This document shows, one piece after another, positions 59,519 through 64,000 of a stretch of DNA of 64,000 nucleotides. Numbering within the stretch: position 1 is the first letter of the stretch; each line of letters begins with the position of its first letter. The stretch lies in assembly GCA_035236585.1 (NCBI GenBank), contig CP141130.1, forward strand, positions 78,811,944-78,875,943. The letters are read 5' to 3'. Origin of the DNA: Warburgia ugandensis. Taxonomy: Eukaryota > Streptophyta > Magnoliopsida > Canellales > Canellaceae. The translations under genes were made by a program, and so were the position numbers. The notes beneath the pieces are model-generated. The model saw only the letters and a program-made list of their open reading frames with translations. It ran no database searches and had not been told where the DNA came from.

Positions 59519-60477
59519 CGTTTTAAAATTTGTTTCTACCTTTTTTTAGCAGAATTGTGAAAAATGGAGTGTACGAATGCGTCCAAAACTGTTAGAAACC
59601 TTAAGAAGGGTGTTTTTGACAAATTAGAGGGGTGCCCAATTTTTATTTTATTTTTTGTACAAGGGGTGCCTTTATCAAATTTAAGCAATGCTGATTTAAC
59701 ACATAAAGGGGGTGTCAGATGTAATTCTGCAATGTACTAATCAAGGCTGATTGGGGTGTCGTTGTCAATTTTTCAACGCACTAAATTTTGGCTACAGGGG
59801 GCGTTGTTATCAAAATGAAGTGCTTTAATTTTTAGCATAGTATAAAAGGTAAAGTTCAAAAACTTAACATGTTTTCTCTTCTCTTCTCCTCCCCCATGGC
59901 TTGTGGCATCAGTGAACGATGCTTTCAGTAGTCGATCTGGTGTGAATCTCTATCTCCCTTTTCTGGTCAGTTGAAGTTTCCCATGTGGCTGCGTGCTTTC
60001 TCCGATAGATATGTTCCTCCTCCTCCCACTTTTCTTTTTTTTTTTTTTCATTTTCTTCTCTGACCGCAAACAAAGTCGGCTGCTATTTCACCCCCCAAGG
60101 AGTCGGAGTCATCGACTGTTGGGTTTTTCTAAGGGGTCATCAAAAAAGTCGTCGATTGCGGCCCCCTTCATCTCCTTTTTCGATCTGTCGATCAAATAGG
60201 AACTAGCATTTCGGTCGGTTTCACTAGCCAGCCAAACCATAGCACCGCGTGCCTGCCCCCTTTTCTTGTTAGCTTGTTTCACTAGTCGTTGCTGGTTTTC
60301 TATGCTCAGTAATGATTGCCGGTTTCCCCTTTATTTTTCTTTTTCTCGGTGAAGAAACTCACCGAAAAAGAACTTTTCAACTTGGGCGACTCCAATAGGA
60401 TCATTCTCCAATCGAGCAATTTGTGTCATTTGATCTGGGTGATCTCAAATCTGAGAGTTCTCTGATCAGGACTCTTG

Positions 60478-60692
60478 GGTCTGGGCTTCTACTTGGCCTG
60501 GATCTAGACTGGATATGGTCTGAACCTGACCTAGATCTGAATATGGACTTGGCCCGCACCTGGCCTGGGTCTGAACATGGACTTAGCCACACCTAGCTTG
60601 TGTCTGAACATGAACTTGGGCTGCACCTAGCCTGGGTTATACTGGATCTAGGCCACACCTGGCTTGGGTCTAGACTGAGTCTGGGCTCTGTT
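60478..60692. repeat. 33-34 bp minisatellite in the Copia leader
   Basis: Units such as TCTGAACATGGACTTAGCCA followed by CACCTAGCTTG recur about five to six times with substitutions between the primer site and gag. Confidence 0.75.
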
Positions 60693-60710
60693 CCGGCAGT
60701 CCTCTGTTGT

Positions 60711-60729
60711 TAACCTGGCTCTGATACCA
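60711..60729 (-). other. Primer binding site, initiator tRNA-Met
   Basis: The minus strand reads TGGTATCAGAGCCAGGTTA, an exact match to the first 12-13 nt of the plant tRNA-iMet primer site, 2 nt from the 5' LTR. Confidence 0.93.
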
Positions 60730-60731
60730 CT

Positions 60732-61101
60732 TGTTGTGCAATTTCAATTTGGTATGAGCAGCACAATATTCACACGCACATAATGAATATAGTGATTTTA
60801 CGTGGTTCAACAAAGTTTGGCTTACGTCCACAAGAGGAGGGGAAGTGTTTCATTATGGAAGAAGCCTGTTACAACCAATGTCATTAACTTTGTCTCTAGA
60901 TACTATTTATAAAGATCAGAGGAAGGCTTGAAGTATTATATATTAACACAAACTCTATCTTGATAGACCTTATCTTCTCATCCTTATCTGATAAGACTCC
61001 TTATTAGATAGTGCTTATCAAATTATTCTCTTCTAACATACTCCTTTTCTTGGCAGATATCTTCTGGTGGACTTATCTATATATGAGGATGAACATCATC
61101 A
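60732..61101 (-). repeat. 5' LTR of the Copia element
   Basis: 370 bp; the sense strand starts TGATGATGTTCATCC and ends CACAACA. It differs from the 3' LTR by scattered substitutions and a few small indels, so the insertion is not very recent. Confidence 0.95.
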
Positions 61102-61106
61102 TTTAG

Positions 61107-61315
61107 CAATGGATTCTGTGGAGTTTTGGGTCCTTGGAGTTCTGATATTCTATTGCTTCTTTGGTCCATGTTGCATTTTACACCTGGTTTCTTCAACTAC
61201 TACTAGTTTTTACAGTGTGTGCAAGTGAGGGTTCCTTTCTTACAGTTGTTTCTTTGATGTTTTTGGATTGATGCTACTTCTATTGACTTATTATCAACTT
61301 GATCACTTGTTGTAT
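61107..61315 (+). other. Probable 3' continuation of the LINE
   Basis: T-rich non-coding sequence that resumes exactly after the Copia target-site duplication. By position it continues the LINE 3' region interrupted at 55,183. Confidence 0.5.
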
Positions 61316-64000
61316 TGTGACGACCCGGGTTTTCCCATGCATTTTAAAATGCAATATCTAATTCCTAAGGCGGGATCGATCCCTATTTGAAAATATTTTT
61401 TTGAAAACCATGCAATGCAGCGAAAAATCTTTTATTTGAAATTTAATTTTGAAAACCCCAAGTGTCATTTGCTTTCAAGATGAGTAAAGTAGTTTTGAAA
61501 ATTTCAGAAATCATAAATGTCTTCCCAGGTCTATCCAGTCACAACTCACAGCCCAACTATAAATAAATACTGAAACATGTTCAAAAGGTAGAGTTTTTAC
61601 TTACATTCATGCTTGTCTTCTCCTCATTCACTTGACCATAGTACTAACATGTTCTTATGCTTCTTCTAATTCCGTGTGGAGCTAATCTGAAAAAATAATA
61701 TATTAGGGTGAGTATTTCTCATACTCAGTAGGTCATCTGATACTACTATTTGAAAACACGATAAGCAACATGCATGATTCCAAGAGCTTTTCATGTAACA
61801 CATTAGTGATTCTTTTTGTGTAAGCATGCATAGTTATGCATAAAACATAAGCTTATTGATGCAACTTCAATCATGAAACCTTTTACCGAGATTTAGTCTT
61901 TAACGATATAGATTTGACTACAAATCATAGAGTAGAAATCCATAGATTCATTTACGAGAAATCTCGGCAAATGCATCAAATCACGAATCATATATAATAA
62001 TCATGAAACTCTTAAAATAGTCATCTTTCATGCAGATGCAATATTATGCTCATGAGTCTCTCGACGAACACATCACGTCAACTGGTCACGAGTACTCGTA
62101 TACAACCATCTCAATGCTATATGCATATCAATCTCACTGAAATCATAGGGTCACTATGCTCACGACCAGAACCCTTATGAATCATGTGTCTCCGGTATTT
62201 AGAGACCAGTCCACTATAGCCTCCACAGCAACTATGGATATGTCCTCGAAAGGGTGCCGTGAACACCTCCAGTGGTCGTCCTTGTTTACCACAACAATTA
62301 TGGAAGGGACAATGCTGTTTTTGGCAATGATGCCATCCACCTTTTTGGTGGTAGAGGCTGAGATGCCAACCCCGTACATACACAACCTCTCAGCATAGTG
62401 CCCACAGGCTCAATAGCCCAAAAATATGAATACATGAAGTCCCGATCGCAATTATCATAAATCATACAATTTTATGCAAATGGGTTTCAAAACATGTGAG
62501 CAATGCATATAATTATGCATATATTCCAAATCATCACAAAACATGTATGTAGTGCTTATATAAAGGCTATTTGGCTCAAAAAGCATACAATAATCCAAAA
62601 CTCAGTCATCGTAAACCATGCAACTTATGCAATCACTTTCAAGTCGTGTGAGCAATGCATAAAATCTGCTCATGCTAGTAATAGCATTCAAGCCATATAT
62701 CATGAAGACAATTCCGTGAAAGCATCATATCTCAAAAAACATAATAAATACAGCAATAGAGTCAAGTAAAGCAGTTGGAGTTTGAAATACATTTGAAAAA
62801 CTTAGTAGTATCAGACTACTTACAATTTAAGTATATTTGGAAAAACATAGTAGCATCAGACTACCTACCTCGATTGTCGTCACTTAGCTCGTGTCCCTCT
62901 TGCAGACGAGTCCTAGAGTACCTTTATGGGTCCTGTATATCATTTAAACATGAAATCTAATCATGATTTCTAGTCCCAAGGCCTCTCTTAGATTTATTCT
63001 TGAGGTCTGGCCATAGTTGATTCTATGGATTCATAAGATCCCCATGGTGTTTAGGCTACTTGAGTCTGTGTCGAAATTACGGACGAACCAAAGTCGTCTT
63101 ATGTGTAGGGCCCGCACGTCATGGTTCCTAGGATGCCCGCACATCCCGGTTGAACCGCGACCGCCTCATGCACGTGCGCATGCCCGAGCTACACGCTGCA
63201 GCGCGTGGTCTAGAGAGCGTCGCGCCAATGCATCTTGGGCACGGGTGCGTGCGTCATGGCTCACGGGGCGCTCGTGCATCCCGGTTGCATTGGACCTGTG
63301 CCCGCACGCAGCGTGTGGACGAGGACAGCCCAAGGAGCGCGTCACACATGGCGTCCCCGGGTCATCTTCTTCGATGGTTTGGGTCCGGCGATTTTTGGCC
63401 GGAAAAACAACCAGATTCGGCATGGATCTGACCTGGGAAAGGAGAAAATAGAAAGAGGAACATGGGTCTTACCTGGAAGCCGAAGATGGTGCCATAGCCG
63501 GTGGGTGTGGCTCCCTTTTCCTTCACCTACATCCTAGGTCACCAGAAGGTACAGGGAAGGGGAAAACCCATTGTTCGGTGCTTCCATGGGAAAACAGGGG
63601 AGAGGAGAGGGGAGAGGCCGGCTCGAAGGAAAGGCCTGGCCCTTGCCAAAATTTACATGAAAAATCGAAGGAGGGTTTTTCGATTTTTGCCAGAAACCCC
63701 AGCCCCAAATAGCAGGGAAAACGTGATTCAGAGAGGAGGGAATAGGGCTTTTTATAGCCATGCTAAGGCAGTGCTCACCCTAAGGCGGTGTCGCCATTTT
63801 TCCTGGCACCACCTTGCAGAGGCGGTGCTGAGAGTTCTAGAAGCAGCTGGATGCATCTGGAGGAGGAAGACGATGGGGGGTGCCATTATCAAAACGACCC
63901 CCTGCATTTTTCGTTTTTTTAAATACAAATTACAAATTTGCCCCTAATCTTTGAACGGTTGTAACTTCTTCATACGAACTCCGTTTTCGGCGTTCTTTAA
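61316..64000 (-). repeat. Large Gypsy-type LTR, CpG-rich, runs off the window
   Basis: It starts TGTGACGACCCGGGTTTTCC and follows the same order of blocks as the LTR at 37.2-42.0 kb. The GC-rich stretch at 63,060-63,560 has many CG dinucleotides. The right end (TTGTAACTTCTTCATACGAA, CTCCGTTTTCGGCG) is the common pre-terminal segment of such LTRs, so the outer edge probably lies within a few hundred bp beyond 64,000. Overlapping ORFs at 63,017-63,947 are products of the GC-rich composition. Confidence 0.7.

Larger units (their letters stand above)
55184..61106 (-). mobile_element. Near full-length Ty1/Copia element with TSD
   Basis: TTTAG occurs at 55,184-55,188 and 61,102-61,106. On the minus strand the order is 5' LTR (60,732-61,101), primer site, leader with minisatellite, gag, protease, integrase, RT, RNase H, polypurine tract (GGGGATGGAGGGGGAGAAT, 55,546-55,564), 3' LTR (55,189-55,545). 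All domains are recognisable in the Copia order, but stops and frameshifts separate them. The wording is close to Tork/Tnt1-type elements. It is not autonomous now. Confidence 0.95.

Noticed and set aside
63017-63947. Overlapping ORFs of 85-148 codons resembling a GC-rich gene
   Set aside because: They lie in the CpG-rich part of an LTR, overlap on both strands and have no recognisable domain or start context.
1-64000. CRISPR-like or operon-like systems, tRNA and rRNA genes
   Set aside because: No regularly spaced direct repeats with unique spacers, no cloverleaf-forming tRNA gene outside SINE-like units, and no rRNA signature were seen; the window is plant nuclear DNA.

Overview
This is nuclear DNA from a flowering plant with a repeat-rich genome, possibly a woody, non-grass angiosperm; the exact lineage cannot be read from the sequence. 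The support is an intronless plant-type non-specific lipid-transfer protein gene, a plant CYP706-like cytochrome P450 fragment, plant Ty3/Gypsy and Ty1/Copia elements with LTRs, primer binding sites and target-site duplications, plant L1- and RTE-type LINE remnants, tRNA-derived SINEs, and long (GA)n, (CT)n and (ATT)n microsatellites. I saw no tRNA or rRNA gene, CRISPR array or prokaryotic-style operon.

Layout. 1-9.7 kb: a probable solo Gypsy-type LTR (1.08-4.29 kb), the end of an LTR in the opposite orientation, an RTE LINE 3' end, a SINE and another LTR-like block. 9.7-12.4 kb: LTR-like repeat DNA ending in a (CT)n(TA)n tract. 14.0-18.4 kb: the only P450-related interval. It holds two diverged copies of a promoter-like segment, a short signal-peptide-like ORF, and exon 2 of a CYP706-like gene with its 5' exon missing and one single-base frameshift. 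19.4-25.3 kb: a Gypsy element on the minus strand with 5' LTR, tRNA-iMet primer site, gag, protease, RT and part of RNase H. It is joined abruptly to a truncated 3' LTR, so integrase is lost. 25.5-42 kb: stacked LTRs, including a 7.9-kb non-autonomous Tat/Athila-like element (27.8-35.7 kb) nested in an older LTR, and a 4.7-kb LTR that itself contains an RTE LINE. 43.7-45.3 kb: a decayed Copia fragment. 46.6-47.2 kb: an L1 LINE fragment. 48.4 kb: a possible orphan exon. 49.75-50.10 kb: the nsLTP gene, the only intact conventional gene I can support. 50.8-52.6 kb: a cluster of MITE-like elements and SINEs. 53.3-61.3 kb: an L1 LINE split by an almost full-length Copia element with a perfect 5-bp target-site duplication. 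61.3-64 kb: a large CpG-rich Gypsy LTR running off the window.

Functionally, almost everything is dead or non-autonomous repeat DNA, and the history is mainly one of nested insertion, LTR recombination and small tandem duplications. The lipid-transfer protein would be secreted to the cell wall. The P450 fragment suggests that a specialised-metabolism gene once stood here. I found no convincing new multigene system. The most unusual items are the paired promoter-like segments near the P450 relic, the acidic ORF of the non-autonomous element, and several clean rearrangement junctions.
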